Assembly: GCF_036323495.1 (NCBI RefSeq)
Contig: NZ_AP028947.1
Span: 682,001 to 746,000, forward strand
Reading direction: 5' to 3'
Origin: Limnobacter thiooxidans
GTDB lineage: Bacteria; Pseudomonadota; Gammaproteobacteria; Burkholderiales; Burkholderiaceae_B
Length of the DNA: 64,000 bases
In this document: in pieces, positions 6,955-17,721 of the stretch
Numbering within the stretch: position 1 is the first letter of the stretch
Layout: each line of letters opens with the position of its first letter
The notes under the pieces: generated by a model
What the model saw: only the letters and a program-made list of their open reading frames with translations
The model's database searches: none
Told to the model about the DNA's origin: nothing
Position numbers and translations under genes: made by a program

Positions 6955-9582
6955 ATGAAAGTCGCTGACATCCGCGAAAAGTTTCTTGAATTCTTTGCCA
7001 GCAAGGGCCACACCATTGTGCCTTCCAGCAGCCTTGTGCCCGGCAACGACCCCACTCTGCTGTTCACCAACAGCGGCATGGTGCAGTTCAAGGATGTCTT
7101 CACCGGCAAGGACAAGCGCCCCTACACGCGCGCTACATCAAGCCAGCGCTCGGTTCGCGCGGGCGGCAAGCACAACGACCTGGAAAACGTGGGCTACACC
7201 GCGCGTCACCACACTTTCTTTGAAATGCTGGGCAACTTCAGCTTTGGCGATTACTTCAAGGAAAATGCCATTCAGTACGCTTGGGAACTGCTGACCAAGG
7301 TGTATGGCCTGCCCGCAGAAAAGCTGTATGTCACCGTTTACCAAGAGGATGACGAGGCCTACAACATCTGGAACAAGCAGGTGGGTGTGCCGGTTGAGCG
7401 GATTATCCGCATTGGCGACAACAAGGGCGCGCGCTATGCGTCGGACAACTTCTGGCAGATGGCCGATACCGGCCCTTGCGGCCCATGTACCGAGATTTTC
7501 TACGACCACGGTCCCGATGTGTGGGGTGGCCCACCCGGAAGCGCCGAGGAAGATGGCGACCGCTACATCGAGGTGTGGAACCTGGTTTTCATGCAGTTTG
7601 ACCGCAGCGCCGACGGCGTGTTGCACCCGCTGCCCAAGCCTTGCGTGGACACCGGCATGGGCCTGGAGCGCATTGCCGCCGTGTTGCAGCATGTGCACAG
7701 CAACTATGAAATTGATCTGTTTCAGGCGCTGATCAAGGCAGCCGCCCGTGAAATCACGGCCCAAGGCAACCTCGTCGAGCTGGGCAACAATTCCCTGCGA
7801 GTCATTGCTGACCACATTCGTGCCTGCTCATTCCTGGTGGTCGACGGTGTCATTCCCGGCAATGAAGGCCGTGGCTATGTGCTGCGCCGAATTATTCGCC
7901 GCGCGATTCGCCATGGTTACAAGCTGGGTTGCCGCAAGCCATTTTTCAACGCCATGGTCCGTGACCTGGTTGCTGAAATGGGCGAAGCCTATCCCGAGTT
8001 GGCCAAAGCCGCTGCGCAAGTGCAAAGCATCTTGAAAGCCGAAGAAGAACGCTTTTTCGAGACCATTGAAAACGGCATGGCCATTCTGGATTCTGCCCTG
8101 GGTGCATTGCCAGCAGGCGGCACGCTGGACGGTGAAACCGCATTCAAGCTGCACGACACCTATGGCTTTCCGCTGGATTTGACGGCCGATGTGTGTCGCG
8201 AACGCGAGATGAGCGTTGACGAAGCCGCTTTTGATGAAGCGATGGGCAAGCAAAAACAGCAGGCCCGCGCTGCCGGTAAGTTCAAGATGGATGCAGACCT
8301 TGCCTACAGTGGCGTGGCCACCGAGTTCAAGGGCTACGATGCGCTTGAATTGAGCAATGCCAAAATTACCGCCATCTATGTGAATGGCACTTCTGTGAAC
8401 AGCATGTCGGCCGGGCAGGAAGGTGTAATTGTTCTGGACCAAACGCCTTTTTACGCCGAAAGTGGCGGTCAGGTGGGCGACCAAGGCGACATTTCCATCG
8501 GGTCAACTTTGTTCCGTGTGGCGGATACTCTAAAGATACAGGCCAATGTGTTTGGCCACCATGGTGAATTGGTGGCCGGTGAACTGAAAGTGGGCGACGC
8601 CGTGGGTGCGCAGGTCAACCAGCACCACCGCAACCGCACCATTCGCAACCACAGCGCCACCCACCTGATGCACAAGGCCTTGCGAGAGGTGCTGGGCGAC
8701 CATGTCAGCCAGAAAGGCTCCTTGGTTGATGCCGAAAAAACGCGTTTTGACTTTGCCCACCACAGTGCCATGACGCCGGAGCAAATTGCCCAGGTGGAAC
8801 GTTTGGTCAACGAGGAAATCCTTGCCAATGCTGAAACACAAGCGCGGGTCATGGACATTGAAAGCGCGAAAAACGCGGGTGCCATGATGTTGTTTGGCGA
8901 GAAGTACGGCGATACCGTGCGTGTGCTGGACATCGGTAGTTCACGTGAACTGTGTGGCGGCACGCACGTGCAGCGCACCGGCGACATTGGCCTGTTCAAG
9001 ATTACCAGTGAAAGTGGTGTGGCCGCGGGTATTCGCCGTGTTGAAGCCACCACCGGCCTGGGTGCCATGGAATTTGCGCAGAAAGCACAAGCTCAGGTTG
9101 AGGCCATTGCGCAAAGCCTGCGTGTGCCAGCCGTGGAAGCGACAGCAAAAATTGGCCAGATCATGGACCAGGTGAAAAGTCTTGAAAAGGAACTGGACCG
9201 CCTGAAAAGCAAGCTCGCTGCATCGCAAGGCGATGACCTGGCAGGGCAGGCGGTTGACGTGGATGGTGTGAAGGTACTGGCAGCCAAGCTGGATGGTGCC
9301 GATGTGAAACAGCTTCGCGAAGCCGCCGACAAACTGCGCGACAAACTGGGCAACGCGGCATTGGTGTTGGCCACCGTGCTGGACGGCAAGGTCAGCCTGA
9401 TTGCATCGGTCAGCAAAGAGGCTACAGCCAAAGTGAAAGCCGGTGATTTGGTCAACTTTGTGGCCCAGCAGGTGGGTGGCAAGGGTGGTGGCCGACCCGA
9501 CATGGCGCAGGCTGGCGGCACCGAGCCAGCCAACCTGGACGCCGCGCTGGCCAGCGTGGTGGATTGGATTAAAAGCAAATAA
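6955..9582 (+). CDS. alaS: Alanine--tRNA ligase
   Basis: An 875-residue AlaRS, the normal bacterial length. It charges tRNA-Ala and edits mischarged Ser and Gly. The class II catalytic core is N-terminal ([46 protein letters not shown]). The editing domain carries the zinc motifs [11 protein letters not shown] and CGGTHV. The C-Ala domain ends in [13 protein letters not shown]. The start is ATG 6955 after AGGAAGG, rather than an in-frame ATG 75 bp upstream. It is followed 55 bp later by a Nudix hydrolase gene. Confidence 0.98.
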   Translation: MKVADIREKFLEFFASKGHTIVPSSSLVPGNDPTLLFTNSGMVQFKDVFTGKDKRPYTRATSSQRSVRAGGKHNDLENVGYTARHHTFFEMLGNFSFGDYFKENAIQYAWELLTKVYGLPAEKLYVTVYQEDDEAYNIWNKQVGVPVERIIRIGDNKGARYASDNFWQMADTGPCGPCTEIFYDHGPDVWGGPPGSAEEDGDRYIEVWNLVFMQFDRSADGVLHPLPKPCVDTGMGLERIAAVLQHVHSNYEIDLFQALIKAAAREITAQGNLVELGNNSLRVIADHIRACSFLVVDGVIPGNEGRGYVLRRIIRRAIRHGYKLGCRKPFFNAMVRDLVAEMGEAYPELAKAAAQVQSILKAEEERFFETIENGMAILDSALGALPAGGTLDGETAFKLHDTYGFPLDLTADVCREREMSVDEAAFDEAMGKQKQQARAAGKFKMDADLAYSGVATEFKGYDALELSNAKITAIYVNGTSVNSMSAGQEGVIVLDQTPFYAESGGQVGDQGDISIGSTLFRVADTLKIQANVFGHHGELVAGELKVGDAVGAQVNQHHRNRTIRNHSATHLMHKALREVLGDHVSQKGSLVDAEKTRFDFAHHSAMTPEQIAQVERLVNEEILANAETQARVMDIESAKNAGAMMLFGEKYGDTVRVLDIGSSRELCGGTHVQRTGDIGLFKITSESGVAAGIRRVEATTGLGAMEFAQKAQAQVEAIAQSLRVPAVEATAKIGQIMDQVKSLEKELDRLKSKLAASQGDDLAGQAVDVDGVKVLAAKLDGADVKQLREAADKLRDKLGNAALVLATVLDGKVSLIASVSKEATAKVKAGDLVNFVAQQVGGKGGGRPDMAQAGGTEPANLDAALASVVDWIKSK

Positions 9583-9637
9583 GAGCAAGTAAGCACAAAT
9601 AAAAGCCAAAACTTCACAAACCGCAGCAGGGCGCACC

Positions 9638-10156
9638 ATGAGCAAAGCCGTTTTTCAGTACTGCCCCATGTGCGCCACCCCGCTGCACGAACTGCAGCAC
9701 TCCGGCCAAACACGCATGGCCTGCGGGGGCAGCGACTGCGGATTTGTGCAGTGGGGCAACCCGGTACCCGTGGTTGCCGCCTTGGTGGAATACGATGGCA
9801 AAGTGCTGTTGGCTCGCAATGCAGCGTGGCCAGCCCACTTTTTTGCCTTGATTACGGGTTTCCTGGAGCGCAACGAAACACCGCAGGAAGGTGCGATCCG
9901 CGAGCTCAAAGAGGAAACCAACCTGGATGCTGTGGAAAGCAGCCTGATTGGTGTGTACCCCTTTCCCATGAAAAATGAAGTGATCATTTGCTATCACATC
10001 AAGGCTGTGGGTCAGATCAACCTTTCCGAGGAGCTGGTCGACTACAAACTGGTGGAGCCTGCGGATTTGCGCCCGTGGCGCATGGGCACAGGGCTTGCCA
10101 TGGCAGACTGGCTGCAGGCGCGTCAGTTGCCTGTCAACTGGATTGAATTAAAATAG
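9638..10156 (+). CDS. Nudix hydrolase with N-terminal zinc ribbon
   Basis: A 172-residue protein with a four-cysteine zinc ribbon (CPMC, then CGGSDC) and a Nudix domain. The Nudix box is readable as GFLERNETPQEGAIRELKEET, with the REXXEE core near residues 85-107. The layout recalls NudC-type NADH pyrophosphatases, but the protein is shorter and the family-specific tail is not evident, so the substrate is left open. The start is ATG 9638. It probably belongs to the same transcript as alaS or the following tusA. Confidence 0.87.
   Translation: MSKAVFQYCPMCATPLHELQHSGQTRMACGGSDCGFVQWGNPVPVVAALVEYDGKVLLARNAAWPAHFFALITGFLERNETPQEGAIRELKEETNLDAVESSLIGVYPFPMKNEVIICYHIKAVGQINLSEELVDYKLVEPADLRPWRMGTGLAMADWLQARQLPVNWIELK
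10127..10154 (+). promoter_or_regulatory. Candidate sigma-70 promoter for tusA
   Basis: TTGCCT (10127-10132), 16 bp, then TAAAAT (10149-10154), inside the end of the Nudix gene and about 40 bp before tusA. Spacing is acceptable and the match moderate. Confidence 0.35.
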
Positions 10157-10196
10157 TCGCATTCAATAAAAAGTAGTAAGCAAGGAGCAAAGAGAG

Positions 10197-10424
10197 ATGA
10201 ATTTTGACCGAGAAGTCGACGCCAGCGGATTGAATTGCCCGCTACCCATTCTGCGTACCAAGAAAGCCTTGGCTGAAATGCAAAGTGGGCAGGTGCTTAA
10301 AGTCACGTCCACCGACCCAGGCTCAGTGCGCGACTTTGCCATGTTTGCCAAACAAACAGGCAATGAATTGGTCGATCAGGCTGATCAGTCTGGTGCATTC
10401 ATCTTTTACATGAAACGCCGCTAA
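10197..10424 (+). CDS. TusA-family sulfurtransferase
   Basis: A 75-residue protein of the TusA/SirA family: a small beta-alpha domain carrying the CPxP motif (LNCPLPILRTKKAL), with the sulfur-carrying cysteine at residue 14. TusA passes sulfur from cysteine desulfurase to tRNA thiolation or sulfur-oxidation pathways. Which role applies here is not shown by context, since neighbours are a Nudix hydrolase and a PIN protein. AGGAG and AGAGAG lie just upstream of ATG 10197. Confidence 0.9.
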   Translation: MNFDREVDASGLNCPLPILRTKKALAEMQSGQVLKVTSTDPGSVRDFAMFAKQTGNELVDQADQSGAFIFYMKRR

Positions 10425-10441
10425 TTCAGGTCAGGCACCTC

Positions 10442-11113
10442 GTGAGTATTGTCCTTGGCAGACCCTTGGTGCCCCGCCATTGGCTTTTGGATGCCAATGT
10501 GCTGTTTTCAGAATGGACCCGCTGGTTGATGGTGGTTTTGGCTCAAAATCACCAAGCTCGGCTGTATTGGACCCCCCACATCGAAAACGAGTGTTATCGC
10601 AATTTGCAGCGCCTGGGTCGCTTGCACCCTGATGACGCTGAGGCCGATCGCCTGACACTGCCCCAACGTTTGAACGCCGAACTGTTGCCCCAGAATCACT
10701 TGCCCTACCTGGCGGATGTATCCCAAGTGGATGAGAAAGATCGTCATGTGGCGGCCTCTGCCTTGGCCTTGAAACACCAATTGCAACAGCCCGTCGGTTT
10801 GATTACCTGGAACCTGAAAGACTTTCCCCGAAAGCAGCTGTTGAAGTTGGGCGTGGTGCGCTACAGCCCTGATGAGCTGTGTGAGGAATTGACCAAGCCC
10901 CAGAGCAATGCCCAGGCTTGCCTTGATCAAACGGTGTGCGCCATGATGAGTGGGTTAAATACCTACAAACCCCTGAACCCAACCGTGTATCAGTTGCGGG
11001 CTCAGCCACTGCCCACAGCGCTTGAAGAGTGGCTGGACTTTCTGGCACGTAATAAAATGCACCGTACAGCCAGGAGTTTGTGTCGGCAAAATAATCTACC
11101 CCGTTCTGGTTAG
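10442..11113 (+). CDS. PIN domain protein
   Basis: A 223-residue protein with a PIN (ribonuclease) fold. The acidic positions are recognisable: LLDANVL near residue 17, ENECYRN, DEKDRHVAASAL and TWNLKDFP. It starts with GTG 10442, 17 bp after tusA. The C-terminal third (about residues 145-223) is not part of a standard PIN domain and has no obvious match. No antitoxin-like small ORF precedes or follows it, so it is not a typical VapBC toxin. PIN proteins usually cleave RNA; the target here is unknown. Confidence 0.78.
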   Translation: MSIVLGRPLVPRHWLLDANVLFSEWTRWLMVVLAQNHQARLYWTPHIENECYRNLQRLGRLHPDDAEADRLTLPQRLNAELLPQNHLPYLADVSQVDEKDRHVAASALALKHQLQQPVGLITWNLKDFPRKQLLKLGVVRYSPDELCEELTKPQSNAQACLDQTVCAMMSGLNTYKPLNPTVYQLRAQPLPTALEEWLDFLARNKMHRTARSLCRQNNLPRSG

Positions 11114-11167
11114 TCCTGTGGGATGATGATCGTCCTATCATTGGTATACCGTCATCTTGAGGCCCGT

Positions 11168-11647
11168 ATGCTTCGCCTAATTTACACTTCAGTTCAGACG
11201 CCGGGTTTCGACCGAGCTTCTTTTGAACGCTTGTGTAATCAGGCTGCCCAAAAAAACAGAGAGCTTGGTGTACAAGGTCTCTTGCTCAATAACGGTGTCG
11301 AGTTCATGCAGTGTCTTGAGGGCTCCAGAGAATCTGTTGCTGCCATTTACCGCAAAATTGTCATTGATTCACGACACTCCGACATTCGTCTTCTGGTTTC
11401 TGAGACAACTGATGAGTTGTTGTTCAAGCAATGGTCGATGGTGGGCCTGGCGACCAAACCCCAAGCTGTGTTGAGCGCTGAATCCATCGCCTACACCCTG
11501 CTTGACCACCGACTGTACCGCCCTTGGAAGTCCTTGGGCATCGGTGCAGCGGACCTGATTTATGAGTATGCCAAGGTGAAGGCCGAGCTCGAAAAAGCCG
11601 GTGAAATCACTTTGCTCAGCAAAGTATTCGACGTGTATCAACCTTGA
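11168..11647 (+). CDS. BLUF-domain blue-light photoreceptor
   Basis: A 159-residue short BLUF protein, a flavin-binding blue-light sensor. The key photocycle residues are all present: Tyr6 (LIYTS), Asn30 (AQKNRELG), Gln48 (EFMQCLEG), Trp89 and Met91 (QWSM). After the BLUF domain (about residues 1-95) there is only a helical tail of about 65 residues, so output is by protein interaction and not by a fused enzyme, as in the PixD class. ATG 11168 has GAGG six bases upstream; an in-frame ATG at 11123 lacks support. The secreted metallo-hydrolase gene begins 16 bp downstream. Confidence 0.92.
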   Translation: MLRLIYTSVQTPGFDRASFERLCNQAAQKNRELGVQGLLLNNGVEFMQCLEGSRESVAAIYRKIVIDSRHSDIRLLVSETTDELLFKQWSMVGLATKPQAVLSAESIAYTLLDHRLYRPWKSLGIGAADLIYEYAKVKAELEKAGEITLLSKVFDVYQP

Positions 11648-11663
11648 TGTAAGCAGGTGCAGT

Positions 11664-12629
11664 ATGACAATTCGCTCTTTTTTCTCCACGGCCCTCTTGG
11701 TCGCACTGGTTCCCCTTTCTGTTCAAGCTCAAAATCTTGTTAAGGTCACGCCTTTGGGTGGACAAGCCGGTGAATTTTGTCGTTTCGACCGAGCCCTGGT
11801 TTTTGAAGACCCCAATGGCACCCGGATTTTGTACGATGCGGGCCGCACTGTAGCTGGCGCAGACGACCTGCGCCTGGGCAAAATTGATGTGGTGTTGGTC
11901 AGCCACATGCATGGGGATCACTTGGGTGACCGGCACAACCCTGTTCCGAATGCGGGCAGTTGCGACAAGCCCGATATTTCGGTTAGTGCCTTGCCCAATT
12001 CCAGCAGCGTGAACATTGCGGTGAAAACTGGTGCAAAAATAGTCACTGGCAGCGAGATGCCTTCATTTCTGGCCAACAAGCTGAAGCTTGCTGGCGGTGA
12101 TGAGAAAAATTCCATGCTGGTGCGCTTTGGTGGCATGCAAACCATCGGTGGTGTGGGCATTACCACGGTGCCGGCGGCGCACAGCAACGGTATTTCAGGC
12201 GACTTCGTGGGGCAGCGTTTGGGTGAACTGATGAAAGAAGCGGGTGTTACGGCCGAAGCAGGGCCTGCCACTGGCTATGTGCTGAAGTTCAGCAACGGGC
12301 TGGTGGTTTACCTGAGCGGGGACACCGGCATTACCAGTGAACAGAAAGACGTGGTGGGCAAGTATTACAAGCCGCAACTGGCCGTGATCAATATTGGTGA
12401 CACTTTTACCACCGGCCCGCGCGAGGCGGCCTATGTCATCAACGAGTTGGTTGAGCCCAAGGCGGTGATTGCATCCCATGCCAATGAGGTGGCGACCCAA
12501 AACGGCAAAGTGATTGCAGGTACAAAAACCGAGCAGTTCATCAAAGCCACCAACGTACCAGTGCATGTGCCCTTGAGTGGCAAAACCATGAGTTTTGACA
12601 GCAAGGGCAAGTGCGCGGCAGGTTGCTGA
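11664..12629 (+). CDS. Secreted MBL-fold metallo-hydrolase
   Basis: A 321-residue protein with a cleavable signal peptide (about residues 1-22, ending VQAQ) and a metallo-beta-lactamase fold. Metal ligands are visible in SHMHGDHLGD (HxHxDH), PAAHSNG, YLSGDTG and SHANE. This arrangement resembles the UlaG-like/L-ascorbate lactonase branch, not true beta-lactamases; the substrate cannot be assigned. It is probably cotranscribed with the BLUF gene, 16 bp upstream, and followed by a strong terminator. The start is ATG 11664 after AGGTG; the frame is open further upstream but would overlap the BLUF gene and lose the signal peptide. Confidence 0.85.
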   Translation: MTIRSFFSTALLVALVPLSVQAQNLVKVTPLGGQAGEFCRFDRALVFEDPNGTRILYDAGRTVAGADDLRLGKIDVVLVSHMHGDHLGDRHNPVPNAGSCDKPDISVSALPNSSSVNIAVKTGAKIVTGSEMPSFLANKLKLAGGDEKNSMLVRFGGMQTIGGVGITTVPAAHSNGISGDFVGQRLGELMKEAGVTAEAGPATGYVLKFSNGLVVYLSGDTGITSEQKDVVGKYYKPQLAVINIGDTFTTGPREAAYVINELVEPKAVIASHANEVATQNGKVIAGTKTEQFIKATNVPVHVPLSGKTMSFDSKGKCAAGC

Positions 12630-12675
12630 TTCTTTACCCAAGGTCGAGCAAATAGGGATTGGCAGTGAACCCCAT

Positions 12676-12705
12676 AAAAATGAGCACCGCGATGTGCTCA
12701 TTTTT
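12676..12705. terminator. Bidirectional intrinsic terminator
   Basis: AAAAATGAGCAC and GTGCTCATTTTT form a perfect 12-bp stem with a six-base loop. T-runs on both sides serve both the metallo-hydrolase (+) and valS (-). Confidence 0.9.
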
Positions 12706-12747
12706 GCTGGAAATACTTATTCGGTTGAACGGTTCAGCTCAACCCTT

Positions 12748-15597
12748 TCAGCCCAACTTGTTTAGTTGGCTTTCCAGCTTTTCAAGCAGGGCTGTGAATT
12801 CAGCCAATCTTGCTTTTTCCTGGTCCACCACCGCAGCCGGTGCGCGGTCGACGAAGCTGGCATTACCCAGCTTGCCGTTGCACTTGGCAATCTCGACGCG
12901 TATTCTTTCCGCTTCCTTGCCAATGCGGCTGCGCTCGGCTTCCACATCCACTTCCACATGCAGCATCAGCTTCAATTCACCCACAATTTGAACAGGCGCC
13001 ATTGAATTGGCTGGCAGTGCATCGACCACTTCAACGCCAGTCAGCTTGGCAAGGGCCGCCAACACAGGGCCTGTTTTTTCCAGAAACGCGCGTTGTTCAG
13101 CATTGCCTTCACAACTGGCAATCAGGGGAGCTTTTTCTGCAGGGCTTAAACCCATTTCACCCCGCAGGGCGCGAATGGCGTCGACTGTGGCTTTCAACTG
13201 GGCCACATGGGCTTCAGCCTGTTCATCAATGCGTGAAGGAACACACACCGGGTAGCTTTGAATCATCAGGTTGGTTTGCTCATCTTCCCCGCGGCGGCCT
13301 GCCACCACGCTGACGGTTTGCCACAACTCTTCCGTGATGAACGGAATAATTGGGTGGGCCAAGCGCAAAATGGTTTCCAGCACCCGTACCAGTGTGCGGC
13401 GCGTTGCGCGCTGCTGGGCTGGTGTGCCATTGGCAATTTGTACCTTGGCAATTTCAAGGTACCAGTCGCAGTACTCGTCCCACACAAACTGGTAAATGCT
13501 TTGGGCAATCAGGTCGAACCGGTAATTCTCGAAACCCTGTGCAATGTCGGCTTCCACGCGTTGCAAGGTGCTGGTGATCCAGCGGTCGGCTTGTGAAAAG
13601 TCCAGGTAACCGCCGGGCGTGCAGGCATCGGCGTCGTGGTCGCTCAGGCCGCAGTCTTGCCCCTCGGTGTTCATCAACACGAAGCGAGTGGCATTCCACA
13701 GCTTGTTGCAGAAGTTGCGGTAACCGTCACAGCGTTTCTGGTCAAAGTTGATGTTGCGACCCAGCGTGGCCAGGCTGGCGAAAGTAAATCGCAACGCGTC
13801 GGCCCCGTAGGCGGGAATGCCTTCCGGAAATTCCTTGCGGGTTTTTTTCTCGATTTTGGGTGCGTCTTGCGGCTTGCTCAAACCGGTGGTGCGTTTAACC
13901 AGCAGTGTGTCCAGGTCGCAACCGTCAATCAAATCAACCGGGTCGAGCGTGTTGCCCACCGACTTGCTCATTTTCTTGCCTTCGGCATCGCGCACCAGGC
14001 CATGCACGTACACGGTGTGGAAGGGCACCTGGCCGGTGAAGTGCGTGGTCATCATGATCATCCGGGCAACCCAGAAGAAAATAATGTCAAAGCCAGTCAC
14101 CAGTACGGAAGAGGGCAGGAAGTGCTTCAGCTCGGGTGTTTCGTCTGGCCAGCCCAGTGTGCTGAAAGGCACCAGGGCGGAACTGAACCAGGTGTCCAGC
14201 ACATCGTCATCGCGCTTCAGGCTACCGTTGTAGCCTGCGGCATTGGCCTTGCTTCGGGCTTCTTCTTCAGTACGGGCCACGAACACTTCGCTGTTCTCAC
14301 CATACCAGGCGGGAATCTGGTGACCCCACCACAATTGGCGGGAAATACACCAATCCTGAATGTTGTTCAGCCACTGGTTGTAAGTGTTCACCCACTGCTC
14401 GGGTACAAACTTGACCTGGCCCTGCTCAACCACGTCAATCGCTTTTTGGGTAATGCTCTTGCCGCTTTCATCACCGTCGGCCACTTTGCTCATGGCAACA
14501 AACCATTGGTCGGTCAGCATGGGTTCAATCACCACGCCGGTGCGGTCGCCCTTGGGCACCATCAGCTTGTGGGGCTTGATTTCGCCCAGCAAGCCCTGTG
14601 CTTCGAGGTCTGCCAGAATCTGCTTGCGCGCAACAAAGCGGTCCATGCCCACGTAGGCAGTTGGCGCGTCGTCGTTGATTGTTGCATCCAGCGTCAGGAT
14701 ATTGATCAGCTCAAGCCCGTGGCGCTGCCCAACTGCATAGTCGTTGAAGTCGTGGGCAGGCGTGACCTTGACAACGCCTGTACCGAAGGAGCTGTCTACA
14801 TACTCGTCGGCAATAATCACGAGCTCACGGTTGCACAGGGGCAAGGTTACTTTCTTGCCGATCAGGTGCTGGTAGCGTTCATCATCGGGGTGCACCATGA
14901 CGGCGGAATCGCCCAGCATGGTCTCGGGGCGGGTGGTGGCCACGGTCAGGTGGGTCAGGCCTTTCACGGTGTCGGCTTCAACCAGTGGGTACTTCAGTTC
15001 CCACAGTTGACCTTCGGTTTCCACACTTTCCACTTCCAGGTCAGACACGGCAGTTTTCAAAACCGGATCCCAGTTCACCAGGCGCTTGCCCCGGTAAATC
15101 AGGCCCTGCTCGAACAGGCGTACAAACACCTCGGTAACCGACTTGGACAGGGCAGGGTCCATGGTGAAATACTCACGCTGCCAGTCAACACTTGCGCCCA
15201 TGCGGCGCATTTGCTCGGTGATCTTGCTGCCGGACTCATTCTTCCATTCCCAGATTTTTTCGACAAACTTCTCGCGGCCCAGGTCGTGGCGGGTGATGTT
15301 CTTCGCCGCCAATTGCCGTTCAACCACAATTTGTGTGGCAATGCCTGCATGGTCAGTGCCGGGTTGCCACAGGGTGTTGTGTCCGCGCATGCGGTAGTAG
15401 CGGGTCAGTCCGTCCATGATGGTCTGGTTGAATGCATGGCCCATGTGCAGAGTGCCCGTCACATTGGGTGGGGGCAGTTGAATGCAAAAGTCGGGTTTGC
15501 CATCCACGGTGCTGGCCTTGGCGTGGCCTTGGCGTTCCCATTCGGGCCCCCAGTGGGATTCAATGGCATTCGGATCAAAACTTTTGGCAAGGGTCAT
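12748..15597 (-). CDS. valS: Valine--tRNA ligase
   Basis: A 949-residue class I aminoacyl-tRNA synthetase. It has the HIGH-type motif [15 protein letters not shown] and the KMSKS motif ([14 protein letters not shown]). The CP1 editing domain lies between, and a C-terminal coiled-coil arm ([16 protein letters not shown] ... [12 protein letters not shown]) is typical of ValRS. ATG 15597 matches the usual TLAKSF start but has no clear ribosome site. An in-frame ATG at 15624 is an alternative. The gene is divergent from the chemoreceptor gene with 264 bp between. Confidence 0.98.
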   Translation of the reverse strand: MTLAKSFDPNAIESHWGPEWERQGHAKASTVDGKPDFCIQLPPPNVTGTLHMGHAFNQTIMDGLTRYYRMRGHNTLWQPGTDHAGIATQIVVERQLAAKNITRHDLGREKFVEKIWEWKNESGSKITEQMRRMGASVDWQREYFTMDPALSKSVTEVFVRLFEQGLIYRGKRLVNWDPVLKTAVSDLEVESVETEGQLWELKYPLVEADTVKGLTHLTVATTRPETMLGDSAVMVHPDDERYQHLIGKKVTLPLCNRELVIIADEYVDSSFGTGVVKVTPAHDFNDYAVGQRHGLELINILTLDATINDDAPTAYVGMDRFVARKQILADLEAQGLLGEIKPHKLMVPKGDRTGVVIEPMLTDQWFVAMSKVADGDESGKSITQKAIDVVEQGQVKFVPEQWVNTYNQWLNNIQDWCISRQLWWGHQIPAWYGENSEVFVARTEEEARSKANAAGYNGSLKRDDDVLDTWFSSALVPFSTLGWPDETPELKHFLPSSVLVTGFDIIFFWVARMIMMTTHFTGQVPFHTVYVHGLVRDAEGKKMSKSVGNTLDPVDLIDGCDLDTLLVKRTTGLSKPQDAPKIEKKTRKEFPEGIPAYGADALRFTFASLATLGRNINFDQKRCDGYRNFCNKLWNATRFVLMNTEGQDCGLSDHDADACTPGGYLDFSQADRWITSTLQRVEADIAQGFENYRFDLIAQSIYQFVWDEYCDWYLEIAKVQIANGTPAQQRATRRTLVRVLETILRLAHPIIPFITEELWQTVSVVAGRRGEDEQTNLMIQSYPVCVPSRIDEQAEAHVAQLKATVDAIRALRGEMGLSPAEKAPLIASCEGNAEQRAFLEKTGPVLAALAKLTGVEVVDALPANSMAPVQIVGELKLMLHVEVDVEAERSRIGKEAERIRVEIAKCNGKLGNASFVDRAPAAVVDQEKARLAEFTALLEKLESQLNKLG

Positions 15598-15861
15598 GGC
15601 GTCGGCAGCAAAAATGAACAACATCAACAGGAAAGTCAGCCCAACATTATAGCCTTTCAGGGAAGGCTTGCTGTTTGGGAGGGGGGGCAATCCATTTCGC
15701 CTGCCGGAAATTCCTGTTCTATTCCACAAAATGAATATTTATCCATTCTCAGACAATGATGCCAGCAGCCAAACGATGGGGTTAGTGCGCGAGGGGGAGT
15801 GTTTTATCTCGTGCCAGGTTTAACTTCATACACATCGCACTCCGAAAATAAAGGTCCTTCC

Positions 15862-17487
15862 ATGTTGAATACAATCAGTTCACGTTTCAGTGCCAGCCTG
15901 ATCGCTGTGATCGGCCTGGCCATCGTGGTGGGTGTGATGGGCTTTGTGAACAGCAAGCACATCATGGATGCCAATTCCAAAAATGATTTCACGCATGAAA
16001 TTATTGAAAATGTGTTGGGTGTTCGCGAGAACCTGTTCAATATCGAAACCGGCGAGAGAGGGTTTTTGCTTCGCGGTTCTGAAGACTACCTGGCCCCCTA
16101 CACCGAGGGCAAACAGAAGGTGGAACTTCACTTGAACAAGGCCATGGAGCTGACCCAGAAAAATGAATTTGTGACCACCAAGCTGCGTTTGTTCAATGCG
16201 CACTACAAAAAGTGGCTGGACACGGTGATCGACCCATTGATTGAATCCAAGCGTGCTCAACTGGCCGGGCAGATTACCCCTGAAGATTTTGAAGCCGAGG
16301 TGAAGGCCCGCCCTGGCAAGCCACTGATGGACCAGATGCGCGCTGAACTGGCCGAGGTCGAAAAAGAAGAGTTTCGTTTGCTTGCCGAGCGCAAGGCGGC
16401 AAGCCTGGCCACGTACGAGGAATCAATTCTGGTGTCCGTGTTGATTACCCTGTTTGCTGCTGTGGTGGGTCTGGGTTTGAACTTCGCCATTTCACGCATG
16501 TTCAAGCGAAAAGTGGGCATTGCTGCCTTGCACATCAATGAGCTGGCCGAAGGCAAATTGAACAGCAAAATCCAGATTTCCGGCAAGGACGAAGTGGATG
16601 GCTTGTTAAGTGCGCTCGCAAAAGCGCAAGGCAATTTGAAAGGATTGATTGATGGCATTCGCACCTCCACGGTGACCCTGACCGAAGGGTCAGGTTCAGT
16701 TCGAGTGGCCTCCGAGGAAATGAGCAAGGCGGCCACCGAGCAATCGGACGCTACGGCATCGATGGCAGCTGCGGTGGAGGAATTGACCGTGTCCATCAGC
16801 CAGATCACCGAGAACTCGAACGATGCATCCCACACGGCCATGGAAGCCAAAGTGTCGGCCGATCAAGGCATGGTTACTTTGAACCAGGTGGTTGAGGGCA
16901 TTCGCAAAATTGCACAATCGGTGCAGGGCAGCGCCACCACGGTGCGTTCTCTGGAAGCCCAGTCCAATGAAATTTCTGAAATTATTTCGACCATTACCGA
17001 CATTGCTGACCGAACCAATTTGCTGGCCCTGAATGCAGCCATTGAGGCAGCGCGCGCTGGTGAAAGCGGGCGGGGGTTTGCGGTAGTGGCCGACGAAGTT
17101 CGCAAGCTGGCCGAACAGACCAAGGGTTCTTCCGAACGAATTTCCAACATGGTGTTCCAGATTCAGCGTGTCACGCAAGACGCCTCGAAGTCCATGGAAG
17201 ACTCGGTTGAGCTTGTGCAGGCGGGTATTCAGCAGGCGGATTCGGTGTCTACGACCATTGAGCGCATCAAGGCGAATGCCGACCGGGTCAGCGAAGCCAT
17301 CCAGTCGATCACCGTGTCGATGCAGGAACAATCCAATGTCAGCGTCGAGATTAGCCGCAATGTGGAACGCGTGGCGCAGATGACTGAAGAAAACACAGCC
17401 ACGATCGCCCAAAACAGGCATGTGTCCGAGCAGATTTCTGACTTGGCCGTGAGCCTGTCGGGCGCAGTGTCGGTGTTCAAAACCTGA
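15862..17487 (+). CDS. Methyl-accepting chemotaxis protein with CHASE3 sensor domain
   Basis: A 541-residue transmembrane chemoreceptor. TM1 covers about residues 11-30 and a CHASE3-type periplasmic domain about 40-185 ([18 protein letters not shown] is the diagnostic stretch). TM2 is about 188-210, followed by HAMP and a signalling domain. Its conserved hairpin tip reads [20 protein letters not shown], and it contacts CheA/CheW. The ligand is unknown. ATG 15862 lies after AAAGG. No other chemotaxis genes are nearby. Its stop abuts the stop of the convergent 72-residue ORF with no bases between. Confidence 0.95.
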   Translation: MLNTISSRFSASLIAVIGLAIVVGVMGFVNSKHIMDANSKNDFTHEIIENVLGVRENLFNIETGERGFLLRGSEDYLAPYTEGKQKVELHLNKAMELTQKNEFVTTKLRLFNAHYKKWLDTVIDPLIESKRAQLAGQITPEDFEAEVKARPGKPLMDQMRAELAEVEKEEFRLLAERKAASLATYEESILVSVLITLFAAVVGLGLNFAISRMFKRKVGIAALHINELAEGKLNSKIQISGKDEVDGLLSALAKAQGNLKGLIDGIRTSTVTLTEGSGSVRVASEEMSKAATEQSDATASMAAAVEELTVSISQITENSNDASHTAMEAKVSADQGMVTLNQVVEGIRKIAQSVQGSATTVRSLEAQSNEISEIISTITDIADRTNLLALNAAIEAARAGESGRGFAVVADEVRKLAEQTKGSSERISNMVFQIQRVTQDASKSMEDSVELVQAGIQQADSVSTTIERIKANADRVSEAIQSITVSMQEQSNVSVEISRNVERVAQMTEENTATIAQNRHVSEQISDLAVSLSGAVSVFKT

Positions 17488-17706
17488 TTATTTCTTTAGC
17501 GCGTCCAGCACTACCTGTTCAAACTCTTTCATCAGTTGGGGTTTGATCCGAAGCAGGGCGCGCTCGAACAGCTCCGGTAACTGTGCTCTCAAAATCTCAA
17601 TCTGAGGGTCGCTCAAGCGCCCACCGGTGGATTGTTCAATTTCCTGAAGGCCCGATTCAATCACTTCGGTCAACAGGGGTGGACCACCATCAAAATGTTC
17701 ACTCAT
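17488..17706 (-). CDS. Small conserved-context protein downstream of holC
   Basis: A 72-residue, mostly helical, acidic N-terminal/basic C-terminal protein beginning MSEHFDGGPPLLTEVI. It has no signal peptide or membrane segment. It follows holC by 15 bp and ends flush with the stop of the convergent chemoreceptor gene. In Burkholderiales, holC is often followed by a DUF2486-type gene whose N-terminus has a similar PVLTEV pattern. This may be a short relative, but I infer that from memory of position and pattern only. Function unknown. Confidence 0.7.
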   Translation of the reverse strand: MSEHFDGGPPLLTEVIESGLQEIEQSTGGRLSDPQIEILRAQLPELFERALLRIKPQLMKEFEQVVLDALKK

Positions 17707-17721
17707 CGGTTTACAGATTCC

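Noticed and set aside
10442..11113. Toxin-antitoxin module around the PIN protein
   Set aside because: No small antitoxin ORF is adjacent. The protein is longer than VapC toxins and sits in an ordinary gene run.
13636..15759. A 707-codon open frame on the plus strand opposite valS
   Set aside because: It mirrors valS codon bias, has no recognisable domain or ribosome site, and is rich in His/Gln/Val as expected of an antisense shadow.
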